A stretch of DNA of 64,000 nt, taken from the NCBI RefSeq assembly GCF_002080415.1, contig NZ_CP020474.1, forward strand, positions 2,741,501-2,805,500. Reading direction: 5' to 3'. The position numbers and the translations under genes were made by a program. This document shows positions 42,944 to 51,187 of the stretch, in pieces (the stretch's first letter is position 1; every line of letters begins with the position of its first letter). Source of the DNA: Roseovarius mucosus (GTDB taxonomy: Bacteria; Pseudomonadota; Alphaproteobacteria; Rhodobacterales; Rhodobacteraceae). Below the pieces are notes generated by a model that worked only from the letters and a program-made list of their open reading frames with translations, did no database searches and was not told the origin of the DNA.

Positions 42944-43810
42944 ATGCTGATAAATGCATATGAAATGGGAACGGACAAGGGTGGCACGTTGAACTGGTCT
43001 GATCTGCGCCTGCATTTTGTGGATACGTTTTCACTGCTGTTCTCGTCCGTGACATTCTATGTTTGGACGGCCACATTGGGCTTTGCGGTTCTGGCCGGCC
43101 CGTTCGGAAGCTATGATACAATGAGCTGGCCGATCCGCACCGCCTATTGGGCTGCGGTCATCACGGCGGCCATCCTGGTTGGCTTTGCTGCCCGGGCGAC
43201 CATGCGGGCGCTCTTGGGGGGGCGGCATCCGGCGCTTTTCGATCTTGGCGCAAGTTTTCTTGTCGGCATCGCCCTTGGTCCGTTGATCTGGTTTCTGCGC
43301 GGCTGGATGGACCCGATTTTGGCGCATGAGGATCTGAACCCGATCAAGATTACCCTCAACAGTTTTCTGATTGCCTGCGGGGTTTTTGTTGTGCGGCGGC
43401 AAATCGGTGCCGAGGCGCCGACCAGCTATTGGTCGCAGCCTGCGCCCAAGCCGGAGACGCCGGCGCAAACCCGGTTGCATCGGCGGCTGTCCTGCCCGCC
43501 TTTTGCCGAAATACACCGTCTGTCCGCCAATAACCATTATGTCGAGGTGGCAACCAGCGATGGTATCGAAACGCTGCGCTTGCGCCTTGTCGATGCGATC
43601 GAAGAGATGGAGCCGGTTGCGGGCATTTGCACCCATCGGTCGCACTGGGTTGCTTTTGCTGCCATCAGCGGCACCGAGCGCGAGAGCGGTGGCAAGATAT
43701 TCCTGCTGCTCAAGAATGGCGATCGCGTGCCAGTCAGCCGAAAATACCGCCCCAACCTCGAGGCGGCGGGGGTGATCGACAGTCTCGATGCGGTGTTTCA
43801 GGCGCGATAA
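42944..43810 (+). CDS. Membrane-bound LytTR-family DNA-binding protein
   Basis: A 288-residue protein with four predicted membrane helices in the first 150 residues (YVWTATLGFAVLAGPFG, YWAAVITAAILVGFAA, FLVGIALGPLIWFL, SFLIACGVFVV) and a cytosolic LytTR DNA-binding domain from about 185 (EIHRLSANNHYVEVAT, CTHRSHWVA, LKNGDRVPVSRKY). There is no receiver domain and no sensor kinase next to it, so signal input probably comes through the membrane part. A second Met seven codons downstream is an alternative start. It overlaps the convergent pdeM by a few bases. Confidence 0.86.
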   Translation: MLINAYEMGTDKGGTLNWSDLRLHFVDTFSLLFSSVTFYVWTATLGFAVLAGPFGSYDTMSWPIRTAYWAAVITAAILVGFAARATMRALLGGRHPALFDLGASFLVGIALGPLIWFLRGWMDPILAHEDLNPIKITLNSFLIACGVFVVRRQIGAEAPTSYWSQPAPKPETPAQTRLHRRLSCPPFAEIHRLSANNHYVEVATSDGIETLRLRLVDAIEEMEPVAGICTHRSHWVAFAAISGTERESGGKIFLLLKNGDRVPVSRKYRPNLEAAGVIDSLDAVFQAR

Positions 43811-44475
43811 GTGCCGCGGGGCATGGGCACCGCATGGGCCATGGCCCCGGTCAGCACCGCCACCGCATCCCGCCGCATCAGCCCGGTAAGCACCGGATCG
43901 TCAGACCAAAGACCGCCGGTATAGGTGCCAAACGCGGGCAGAATGATCCGGTCGCTGTCGATCAAAAAGGCGGGGCGGCTCAGGCTGCGGCCCTTGAGGG
44001 CCAGCCGCACCTTGGGGTGATAATGCCCCGAGATTTCACCGCTGTGCCCCGCGCGGGCGATATGGCGAAACAAGAGCGGCGGCACCGGCAGTTCGGCCAT
44101 ATGTGCCCCGCCAAGGTCAATCGGACCCGGATCGTGATTGCCCTCGATCCAGACCCATCGTCGCCCCGCCTGCAATTTGGCGATCCACAGCTTTTCCGCC
44201 TCGGGCAGATGCATGGCGGCGGCGCTGTCATCGAAACTGTCACCGAGGCAGATCACCGTTGCCGCCCCAGTGCGGCGCAGATCGCTTTCGAGCCGGGTCA
44301 GCGTGTCGCGGGTTTCATAGGGGGGCAGGGGCGGTTCGCCAAGGCGCGCACGCCGTAGCGCCTTGCCCAAATGCAGGTCCGAGACACACAGCAAATTGCG
44401 CGCCTCCCAATACAGCGCACCCGAGGGCAAGGCCGTCAACGCCGTTCCAGCGAGGGTGAATCCGTAACCGTTCAT
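43798..44475 (-). CDS. pdeM: Ligase-associated DNA damage response endonuclease PdeM
   Basis: A 225-residue calcineurin-like metallophosphoesterase with the full motif set: CVSDLHLGKALRRARLG near 35, CLGDSFDD near 78, IEGNHDPG near 105 and SGHYHPKVRL near 150. The N-terminus MNGYGFTLAG fits family members. In many bacteria this protein is encoded with an ATP-dependent DNA ligase, a beta-CASP exonuclease and an Lhr-type helicase. Here only the helicase accompanies it, 43 bp upstream on the same strand. Confidence 0.9.
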   Translation of the reverse strand: MNGYGFTLAGTALTALPSGALYWEARNLLCVSDLHLGKALRRARLGEPPLPPYETRDTLTRLESDLRRTGAATVICLGDSFDDSAAAMHLPEAEKLWIAKLQAGRRWVWIEGNHDPGPIDLGGAHMAELPVPPLLFRHIARAGHSGEISGHYHPKVRLALKGRSLSRPAFLIDSDRIILPAFGTYTGGLWSDDPVLTGLMRRDAVAVLTGAMAHAVPMPRGTYRA

Positions 44476-44518
44476 GCGGCATTGGTGCCGCTTTGCCGAT
44501 GAAATGGCAAGACCGTGC

Positions 44519-46927
44519 TCAGGGTGCAAGACCCGCCGCCGCCAAGAGCCGCGCGCTTTCTTCGGCCAAAAGCCGCTCTTGCGCGGCCCCCTCCACTGGC
44601 ATGCGTCCCGCTTCAAGGAAGAGTGGCGCCGCAAGCGGGCTGACCCGTGCCAGCCGCCGCAGGGTGATGCGTCCTGCAACGCGCGCCAGCATCTCTTCGA
44701 TGCGGCCAAAGTCCACCAGCCCGCGCATCGCCTCTTGTCGGGTAATATCGAGCAAAAGATGGTTTGGGTCGTATTTCACCAGCGTGTCATAAAGAATATC
44801 CGACGAGAGCGTCGCCTGCCGCCCGTTCTTGCGCGCGCCGGGGGTGTTGCGCTGAATAAGCCCGGCAATCGTGGCCGAGGCGCGAAAAGTGCGCTTCATC
44901 ACCGCATTGGACATAAGCCAGCTTTCCAGCCCTTCGCGCAGCGCATCGGGGGCAAAGAGGGGGGCCGCATCCGTCACCGGCTCCAGCCCCCAGATCAGCG
45001 TGGCGTAATCGGTGGCAACGAAACCCAGCGGCGCAAGGCCCGTCTCCTCCATCCGTTTTGTCACCAAAAGGCCCAGTGTCTGCATCGCGTTGCGCCCGGC
45101 AAAGCCGTAGATGCACAGATGTTCGCGCCCGTCATGGGCAAAGCTTTCGATCAGCAGGCTGTCAGGTTCCGGCATTTGCGACACCTGCCGTTGCAGGTGC
45201 AGCCAATCGCGCACCGGGGTGGGCAAATCCGGCCAATCGGGGGCCCCGAGCATGTGCAGGATACGTTCTGACAACTGCGTCGAGGTGGCGAATTTGGTGC
45301 CCATATAGGTGGCAATCTTGGGCTTGCGGCCGGGATCACGGCTGACCTCAACCACCATTTCACGCAGCGATTCAAAGCGCACGATCTGCCCGCCGATCAG
45401 GAATGTATCGCCGGGGGTGAGAGTGGCGGCAAAGCCCTCTTCGATTTCCCCCAAGGGTTTGCCGCCGCGCGTCCGCCGCATCCGCACCTTGAGCGTGTCT
45501 GTGTCCTGAATGGTGCCGATATTCATACGAATAAGCCGGGCAGAGCGCGGATCACGCAACTGCCAGAGGCCATCGGTGCGCTGTTGCAGGCGCTGCCATT
45601 GGTCATAGGCCCGGAGCGCATAGCCCCCCGTGGCGCAGAATTCGAGACAGGCGTCGAACTCGGCACGCGTCAGCTGCGCATAGGCCCCGGCCCCGATCAC
45701 TTCGGCAAAGAGCACATCCGCCTCGAACGGCCCCGCACAGGCGCGGATCAGGATATGCTGGCACAGCACATCGCGTGGCCCCGGCCCGCGCGCCTCGCCA
45801 TCCAGATCGCGGGCGCGCACGGCCTCAAGGGCTGCGCGGCATTCCACCACCTCGAACCGGTTGGCAGGCACCAGACGCGCCTTGGACGGGGCATTGTAGC
45901 GGTGATTGGCCCGCCCGATCCGCTGCACAAGGCGTTTGACATTCTTGGGCGCGCCCACCTGAATGACAAGATCGACATCGCCCCAATCCAGCCCCAGATC
46001 GAGACTGCCGGTGCAAACCACGGCGCGCAGATCGCCGCGCACCATCGCCGCCTCGACCCGCTCGCGCTGCACCCGGTCAAGGCTGCCGTGATGAATGCCG
46101 ATGGGCAGCGCGTCGTCATTGGCAAGCCAGAGGTTGTGAAAGAAAATCTCGGCCTGCGCGCGGGTGTTGTGGAAAATCAGCGTCGTCTTGTGCTGTCGCA
46201 CCGCATCCAGCACGGCGGGAATGGCATAGGCGGCACCGCCCCCGGCCCAAGGGGGCGGCTCCGTGGTCTCCAACATGGCGATATCTGGTTCCGGCCCCGG
46301 ATCGGCCATGAGGATCGCGCAATCTGACCTGCCCTGCGCCATGTAGCGCGCGAGGGCAGGCGGGTCCTCGACCGTGGCCGACAGGCCCACGCGCCGCATG
46401 TCGGGGCAGAGCGCCTGAAGCCGGGTCAGCGCCAGCATGAGCTGATCGCCGCGCTTGCTCTCGGCCAAGGCATGCACCTCGTCGATCACAACGCGCTTCA
46501 GGCCTGCAAAAATGCGCGGCGCATCCTCGTAAGAGGTCAGCAGCGCAAGGCTCTCGGGTGTGGTCAACAGGATATGGGGCGGGTCGGCGCGTTGGCGGCG
46601 CTTGGTATGGGCAGAGGTGTCGCCGGTGCGATCCTCGATCCGGATGGGCAGGCCCATTTCTGTCACAGGCGTGGTCAGGTTGCGCCGAATATCCGCCGCG
46701 AGCGCCTTGAGCGGCGAGATATAAAGCGTGTGCAGCCCGGCGTGATCGCCTGTTGCCAAATCCGCCAAGGATGGCAGAAACCCCGCCAGCGTCTTGCCCC
46801 CGCCTGTGGGGGCGATAAGCAGCGTCGCAGGATCATCCGCCCGCGCCAGCATCTCCGCCTGATGCGGGTGAAGCTGCCAGTTGCGGGCAGAAAACCACGT
46901 GGCAAGAGGGGCGGGAAGGGCGCACAT
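44519..46927 (-). CDS. Ligase-associated DNA damage response DEXH-box helicase (Lhr family)
   Basis: An 802-residue superfamily 2 helicase. Motif I is LLIAPTGGGKTLAG near 38, motif II VIDEVHALAESKRG near 150, motif III LSATVEDP near 185, and motif VI QRIGRANHRYNAPSKARL near 335. The C-terminal winged-helix and Lhr-specific domains fill the second half. Lhr-type enzymes are 3'-5' translocases acting in DNA repair. It is co-oriented with pdeM, but the companion ligase and exonuclease are not here. The short gap to pdeM suggests co-transcription. Confidence 0.93.
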   Translation of the reverse strand: MCALPAPLATWFSARNWQLHPHQAEMLARADDPATLLIAPTGGGKTLAGFLPSLADLATGDHAGLHTLYISPLKALAADIRRNLTTPVTEMGLPIRIEDRTGDTSAHTKRRQRADPPHILLTTPESLALLTSYEDAPRIFAGLKRVVIDEVHALAESKRGDQLMLALTRLQALCPDMRRVGLSATVEDPPALARYMAQGRSDCAILMADPGPEPDIAMLETTEPPPWAGGGAAYAIPAVLDAVRQHKTTLIFHNTRAQAEIFFHNLWLANDDALPIGIHHGSLDRVQRERVEAAMVRGDLRAVVCTGSLDLGLDWGDVDLVIQVGAPKNVKRLVQRIGRANHRYNAPSKARLVPANRFEVVECRAALEAVRARDLDGEARGPGPRDVLCQHILIRACAGPFEADVLFAEVIGAGAYAQLTRAEFDACLEFCATGGYALRAYDQWQRLQQRTDGLWQLRDPRSARLIRMNIGTIQDTDTLKVRMRRTRGGKPLGEIEEGFAATLTPGDTFLIGGQIVRFESLREMVVEVSRDPGRKPKIATYMGTKFATSTQLSERILHMLGAPDWPDLPTPVRDWLHLQRQVSQMPEPDSLLIESFAHDGREHLCIYGFAGRNAMQTLGLLVTKRMEETGLAPLGFVATDYATLIWGLEPVTDAAPLFAPDALREGLESWLMSNAVMKRTFRASATIAGLIQRNTPGARKNGRQATLSSDILYDTLVKYDPNHLLLDITRQEAMRGLVDFGRIEEMLARVAGRITLRRLARVSPLAAPLFLEAGRMPVEGAAQERLLAEESARLLAAAGLAP

Positions 46928-46971
46928 GACGCCCTATCTAGCGGTGGGCTGCGGCAAAGCAAAGCGGCCTG

Positions 46972-47673
46972 CTAGAGCGCCGCCTGCGCCGCCAGCCTTG
47001 CCGTGATCAGCCCCATGACCCGCGCAATCCCCGCCTCGGGACAATGCCCGGTCAGCCCTGCCGCGGCCTCGGCCAGACTGGTATCCTCGGCGGCCCGTGC
47101 AACGCTGGCCAGAAACTGTGCCGCATAGCTTAGGATGTCGGGCGTGCGATCATGGCTCAGCAGGTTTTGCACATGGTCAAGATCGTCGCGGTACGCCAGC
47201 GGATCGGGATGGATCACCTCGGCCTGCACCGCATAGGGGCCAAGGGGCCGCCGGTCGGCGGGCACATGGCGCAGCACCTCTTGCTGAAAGATGCCAAGGC
47301 TCGCCACCGGCTTGAGCAACAGCCCATCGGCCCCGGCCATGCGCGCCCGCGCCTCGGCCCCGGCATCGCCGCTGGTCGCGAGGATCACCCCCACACGGGG
47401 CAATGCGCGGGCAAGCTCGGCAATCAGATCCTCGCCGCGCCCATCGGGCAGGCCCAGATCAACGATCACCACCGACGGGCGGTAGACCTGCAAATGCCGC
47501 CGCGCCGAGGTCAGGCAATCGGCGCGCCGGATGCGTGCGCCGCTGCGCAGACACATCAGGCGCAGCGCCTCTGAGGCAAAGCGGCTATCCTCGACCGCCA
47601 GAACGGTCATGCCCAAAAGCGGGCGTTGGGCGTTGGGGGTGCGCGGGCGCGCAAGGCTGTCAAGATCGGTCAT
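46972..47673 (-). CDS. Orphan response regulator (receiver domain plus uncharacterised helical C-terminus)
   Basis: About 233 residues. The receiver domain (residues 20-140) has the acidic pair in AVEDSRFASEALRL, the phospho-acceptor Asp in VVIVDLGLPDGRGEDL, and the Lys of LLLKPVASLG. The C-terminal 90 residues (HVQNLLSHDRTPDILSYAAQFLASVARAAED onward; landmark only) are helical with no recognisable DNA-binding or enzymatic motif and could be an HPt-like or protein-binding module. AGAAGGA supports the chosen ATG. No histidine kinase is adjacent. Confidence 0.84.
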   Translation of the reverse strand: MTDLDSLARPRTPNAQRPLLGMTVLAVEDSRFASEALRLMCLRSGARIRRADCLTSARRHLQVYRPSVVIVDLGLPDGRGEDLIAELARALPRVGVILATSGDAGAEARARMAGADGLLLKPVASLGIFQQEVLRHVPADRRPLGPYAVQAEVIHPDPLAYRDDLDHVQNLLSHDRTPDILSYAAQFLASVARAAEDTSLAEAAAGLTGHCPEAGIARVMGLITARLAAQAAL

Positions 47674-47820
47674 CGGGCGCATCCTTCTGTCACGACATCC
47701 CCGCAGCATGGCCCGATTGTGGTGAACGCAAGGTTAATGCGCGGGTTGCGTCCCCCTGTCGCTTGTCAGTTCCTGCGTTCATCCCCATAACAGGGAAAAT
47801 TCATGCGAAAGGATTGCCCC

Positions 47821-48225
47821 ATGATCGGACGCCTCAATCATGTTGCCATCGCCGTGCCGGACCTTACCGCCGCCGCCGATCAGTATCGCCATGCGCTTGG
47901 CGCGAAAGTGGGCGCGCCGCAGGACGAGCCGGATCATGGCGTGACCGTCGTCTTCATCGAATTGCCCAATACCAAGATCGAATTGCTCTATCCCTTGGGC
48001 GAAAACAGCCCGATCCAAGGGTTTTTGGATAAGAACCCCTCGGGCGGGATTCACCATGTCTGCTATGAGGTCGAGGACATCATTGCCGCGCGTGACCATC
48101 TGAAATCCACCGGCGCGCGGGTGCTGGGCAGCGGAGAGCCCAAGATCGGCGCGCATGGCAAGCCGGTGCTCTTTCTGCACCCCAAGGATTTCAACGGCTG
48201 CCTCGTGGAACTGGAGCAGGTCTGA
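47821..48225 (+). CDS. mce: Methylmalonyl-CoA epimerase
   Basis: A 134-residue VOC-fold epimerase that interconverts (S)- and (R)-methylmalonyl-CoA in propionate metabolism. Metal ligands are in LNHVAIAVPDL (His), HHVCYEVEDI (His) and CLVELEQV (Glu). GAPQDEPDHGVTVVFIELPNTKIELL and FLHPKDFNG are family signatures. The ATG preceded by AAAGGA is preferred to one six codons upstream. It overlaps the DUF1467 gene by one base, an association common in alphaproteobacteria. Confidence 0.94.
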   Translation: MIGRLNHVAIAVPDLTAAADQYRHALGAKVGAPQDEPDHGVTVVFIELPNTKIELLYPLGENSPIQGFLDKNPSGGIHHVCYEVEDIIAARDHLKSTGARVLGSGEPKIGAHGKPVLFLHPKDFNGCLVELEQV

Positions 48226-48509
48226 TGGGCGTTACCTCGGCCATCGTGCTCTTTGCTGTGATCTGGTTCATGACGTTTTTCGTCGTGCTGCCGATCCGCA
48301 TTCAGACCCAAGGGGATCTGGGTCAGATCGTCCCCGGCACCCATGCGGGATCACCCGAACATCACCACCTCAAGAAAAAGGCGTGGATCACCACCGGCAT
48401 CGCCATCGTGCTGTGGATCATTATCGGTGGCACGATCATTTCGGGAATGATCACGGTGCGCGATCTGGATATGTTCAACCGGATGGCCCCACCCGCCGCG
48501 CCTGAGTAG
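48225..48509 (+). CDS. DUF1467 family membrane protein
   Basis: A 94-residue protein with two membrane helices (AIVLFAVIWFMTFFVVLPI and ITTGIAIVLWIIIGGTIIS) and the conserved loop QGDLGQIVPGTHAGSPEHHHLKKKAWITT between them (landmark only). Its ATG overlaps the mce stop. The family is alphaproteobacterial and of unknown function. It overlaps the convergent EI24 gene by 35 bp. Confidence 0.88.
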   Translation: MGVTSAIVLFAVIWFMTFFVVLPIRIQTQGDLGQIVPGTHAGSPEHHHLKKKAWITTGIAIVLWIIIGGTIISGMITVRDLDMFNRMAPPAAPE

Positions 48510-49182
48510 CGTGGAAGATATGGGTAAAGGTGGCCGCGCCCACGATCGGAATAAGCAGGTTCACCAGCGGTATTGAAAGCGGCATCGCCATCAAGACACC
48601 AGCCGCCCAAATGGTCAGACGATGTTTCTTTCGCAATGTCTTGGCCCCCGCGCGCCCGACCCGGCGCATGGCGACAAGTTGGAAATATTCCATCCCGAGC
48701 AGATAGCCGTTCAAGCCCCAAAAGATGAAAAGCGCAAAGGGCGTGAAAAGCGCGTAGAGAAACAGCGCCACAATATTCGCACCGATGATGACGCCCAAAA
48801 AGTTGATCGTGTCGCGCAGCGCCTCACCAAAGGGCACGATGCTGGCTGGGGGCAGGTGCGGATAATGCCGGTCCTCCACCGCCTGCGCCACAGTATCGAG
48901 AAACATCGAGGTGATGGCAGAGGCGACCGGCACCATCAGGAATACCGACAGAACGATCATCAGCAGGAACGACGCGCCGCTCAAAAGATCGCCCAGCCAT
49001 GTCACCTCGCCGAGCAGTGGCAGGGTGGTGCTGTCGCCCACAGCCACCTGAATGAGCCAGAGCACACCAGCATAGGCCGCGATCAGCAGGGCCAGCGTCA
49101 GACCCACTCCCAAGAACAGCACCTTGCGAAAGCGCGGGTCGCCGATCTGACCCAAAGCCTTGAAGAAACTGGCGAAAATCAT
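48475..49182 (-). CDS. EI24-domain (CysZ-like) membrane protein
   Basis: A 235-residue inner-membrane protein with the EI24/CysZ pattern: FASFFKALGQIGDPRFRKVLFLGVGLTLAL at the N-terminus, PLLGEVTWLGDLLSG, the long helix LLMIVLSVFLMVPVASAITSMFLDTVAQAVEDRHYP and GMEYFQLVAMRR (all landmarks). CysZ is a sulfate channel, but many alphaproteobacterial members lack sulfate-assimilation context, as here. The ATG at 49182 gives an ATGA overlap with the nitroreductase stop; an upstream TTG is less likely. Confidence 0.85.
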   Translation of the reverse strand: MIFASFFKALGQIGDPRFRKVLFLGVGLTLALLIAAYAGVLWLIQVAVGDSTTLPLLGEVTWLGDLLSGASFLLMIVLSVFLMVPVASAITSMFLDTVAQAVEDRHYPHLPPASIVPFGEALRDTINFLGVIIGANIVALFLYALFTPFALFIFWGLNGYLLGMEYFQLVAMRRVGRAGAKTLRKKHRLTIWAAGVLMAMPLSIPLVNLLIPIVGAATFTHIFHATQARRVGPSG

Positions 49183-49757
49183 TCCGAAATCCAAGTGGTG
49201 ATGGTGTCGATGTCTGGGCGCGGTCGCTCGGGCGGGGCGGCCCCTTCGGTGCCGATATGGAGAAAACCGGCGATACGCTCGTGTTCGGTCAGCCCAAGGG
49301 CGGTCTGCGCGAAACCCCGGTCATGGCTGGGCCAACCGCTCAGCCAATTGGCCCCCCAACCTGCGGCAAGGGCAGCATTCAAGAGGCTAAGACAGACGCA
49401 GGCCGCCGAATAGGTCTGTTCGATCGCCGGAATCTTGTCCGAGGGTTTCGGGCTCTCGATCACGGCAACCGCCAGATGCGCATCGGCGAATTGCGTCTCG
49501 GCCTTGGCGATATCCTCGGGGGATTTGCCCAGCCGCGCGCCTGCTTCGGCCACCAGCCCCGCCAGCCGCACGAGGGCCGCGCGTTCCAGCACGATCAGGC
49601 GCCACGGCTCCAGCTTGCCGTGGTCGGGCACGCGGGTGGCTGCGGCCAAGAGCGGGCGCAGGGCGTCGCTGTCGGGCACCGGCAGCCCCAGCGTCTTGGC
49701 TGGGCGCGAGCGGCGCGACAGCAGAAAATCAAGGGCGGCGGGATTGGGCGTGGGCAT
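49179..49757 (-). CDS. Nitroreductase family protein (YdjA-like)
   Basis: A 192-residue FMN oxidoreductase. The FMN-phosphate residues are in LLSRRSRPAKTLG near 15, and the family pattern continues with AAATRVPDHGKLEPWRLIVL near 45 and LLNAALAAGWGANWLSGWP near 125, as in YdjA-type minimal nitroreductases. AGGAGAAAG precedes the ATG. It is coupled to the EI24 gene. Physiological substrate unknown. Confidence 0.9.
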   Translation of the reverse strand: MPTPNPAALDFLLSRRSRPAKTLGLPVPDSDALRPLLAAATRVPDHGKLEPWRLIVLERAALVRLAGLVAEAGARLGKSPEDIAKAETQFADAHLAVAVIESPKPSDKIPAIEQTYSAACVCLSLLNAALAAGWGANWLSGWPSHDRGFAQTALGLTEHERIAGFLHIGTEGAAPPERPRPDIDTITTWISE

Positions 49758-49870
49758 CGGTGTCTTTCTCCTGCAAGGCCCCCCACATGTCGGCAAGCGC
49801 GCGCCCGGGGTCAAGCCCCGATGCTGCAAATCCTCTTGGACAGGCTCAAGCCAGCCGCTATTGCGGTGCC

Positions 49871-50125
49871 ATGGACATCCCCGACCTCAGCGCATTGGCC
49901 CAGCCCGGCACCACCCTTACCCTGCGGGTCACGCCCAAGGCCGCGCGCAATCGCATCGTTGCAGAGGATGACGTGCTGCGGGTCTATGTCACCACCGTGC
50001 CCGAGGATGGCAAGGCCAATGCCGCCGTTCAAAAACTCTTGGCCAAGGCGCTGGGCGTGCCAAAATCGCGCCTGACCCTGCTGCGCCGTCACACCAGCCG
50101 GGACAAGGTGTTTCAGGTCGACTGA
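49871..50125 (+). CDS. DUF167 (YggU) family protein
   Basis: An 84-residue protein with the family core LTLRVTPKAARNRIV, VYVTTVPEDGKANAAVQKLLAKALGVPKSRLTLLRRHTSRDKVFQV (landmark only). The function is unknown; the fold is small alpha/beta. The in-frame upstream extension lacks family similarity, so I start at MDIPDL. It overlaps the convergent glpR by 13 bp. Confidence 0.88.
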   Translation: MDIPDLSALAQPGTTLTLRVTPKAARNRIVAEDDVLRVYVTTVPEDGKANAAVQKLLAKALGVPKSRLTLLRRHTSRDKVFQVD

Positions 50126-50898
50126 CGCTTGCCCGGCATGCCCGCCACCTGCACCCGTGTTCCCCAACCAATACAGTTTTCAGCCAGAGGTGCCGGCAAG
50201 GGGCGGTCGGTAAAGACCTGATCGACATCGCGAATAGACCCAAGCCGCACCGGCGCACTGCGCTGGAATTTTGAGTGATCGGCGACCAGAAACACCTCGC
50301 GCGAGCGGTTGAGCAGGGTCTGGCCCACCACCACCTCTTGAATGTCGAAATCGAGCATGTCGCCGTCCTCGTCCAGCGCGGAACATCCCAGGATCGCGTA
50401 ATCGAACTTGAAATTCTCGATGGTGCGCGCGGTCAGATTGCCGACCAAGCCATTGTCGGATCGCCTGAGCGCGCCGCCTGCCACGACAATCTCGCAATCC
50501 TTGTTGGTCAGCAGGATTTGCGCCACGTTCATATTGTTGGTGACGACCATGAGGTTGCGATGATCCATCAATTCGCGCGCCACCGCTTCGGTCGTGGTGC
50601 CGATGTCCAGAAAGACCGAGGCATTATGTGGAATAGCCGCCGCACAGGCGCGGCCAATTGCGGCCTTGGCAGGCTCATTGAGGCGGCGGCGTTCCTCGTA
50701 CAGGATATTGGACACGCCAGACGGCAGGATTGCGCCGCCATGCACGCGCTCCAGCTTGCCCGCATTGGCAAGTTCGGTCAGGTCGCGGCGGATGGTTTGA
50801 ACGGTGACATCAAAGCGTTCTGCGAGATCCTCGACCGTAACCTTGCCTTCGGCGCGGGCAATTTCGAGAATGTCGGGTTGGCGAAAGCTCTGGGACAT
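50113..50898 (-). CDS. glpR: DeoR/GlpR-family repressor of the glycerol regulon
   Basis: A 261-residue regulator. The N-terminal HTH reads VTVEDLAERFDVTVQTIRRDL near 25-45, with RVHGGA after it. The effector domain has FLDIGTTTEAVARELM and NGLVGNLTARTIENFKFD, the sugar-phosphate-isomerase-like fold that binds glycerol 3-phosphate in GlpR. It is divergent from glpD across a 289-bp gap that carries several TTCGTTT-type repeats, likely its operators. An ATG much further upstream is excluded because that region is the regulatory gap. Confidence 0.9.
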   Translation of the reverse strand: MSQSFRQPDILEIARAEGKVTVEDLAERFDVTVQTIRRDLTELANAGKLERVHGGAILPSGVSNILYEERRRLNEPAKAAIGRACAAAIPHNASVFLDIGTTTEAVARELMDHRNLMVVTNNMNVAQILLTNKDCEIVVAGGALRRSDNGLVGNLTARTIENFKFDYAILGCSALDEDGDMLDFDIQEVVVGQTLLNRSREVFLVADHSKFQRSAPVRLGSIRDVDQVFTDRPLPAPLAENCIGWGTRVQVAGMPGKRQST

Positions 50899-50920
50899 GG
50901 CGGGCCTTGATCGGTTACAG

Positions 50921-51160
50921 GTTCGATTATGTTCGTTTTGGGGATCTCTGCAAGCAAAGCCTCCGCCGCGCTGCGGCATGGCGGACGAATCGACAGCCCG
51001 GATCGCCTGCTGGCGCGGTGTTGGGTGGCAAAATCCGTTCGTTCGCCCGTTGAAGTGAGGTGGGTTTGGAAAATTATTGAATAAAATCAATAGGTGTATT
51101 TTAAAAAGAAACAAAACGAACATTCATTCTTGACCGATGTGGTTAAAAAATGGTTCGTTT
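50921..51160. promoter_or_regulatory. glpR-glpD intergenic control region with TTCGTTT/AAACGAA repeats
   Basis: GTTCGATTAT and GTTCGTTTTG form a 10-bp direct repeat at 50921-50940, 25 bp before glpR. AAACGAA at 51114-51120 and TTCGTTT at 51154-51160 form an inverted pair just upstream of glpD. DeoR-type repressors bind such repeated TTCG-containing elements, so these are the expected GlpR operators. The AT-rich stretch around 51070-51110 probably contains the glpD promoter. Confidence 0.5.
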
Positions 51161-51187
51161 GCGCTCATCTTACGGTGGGAGGGGTGC

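Noticed and set aside
51137..51187. Upstream in-frame ATG of glpD adding 17 residues
   Set aside because: The added peptide lacks family similarity and overlaps the likely operator at 51154-51160; the GTG at 51188 has a better ribosome-binding site.
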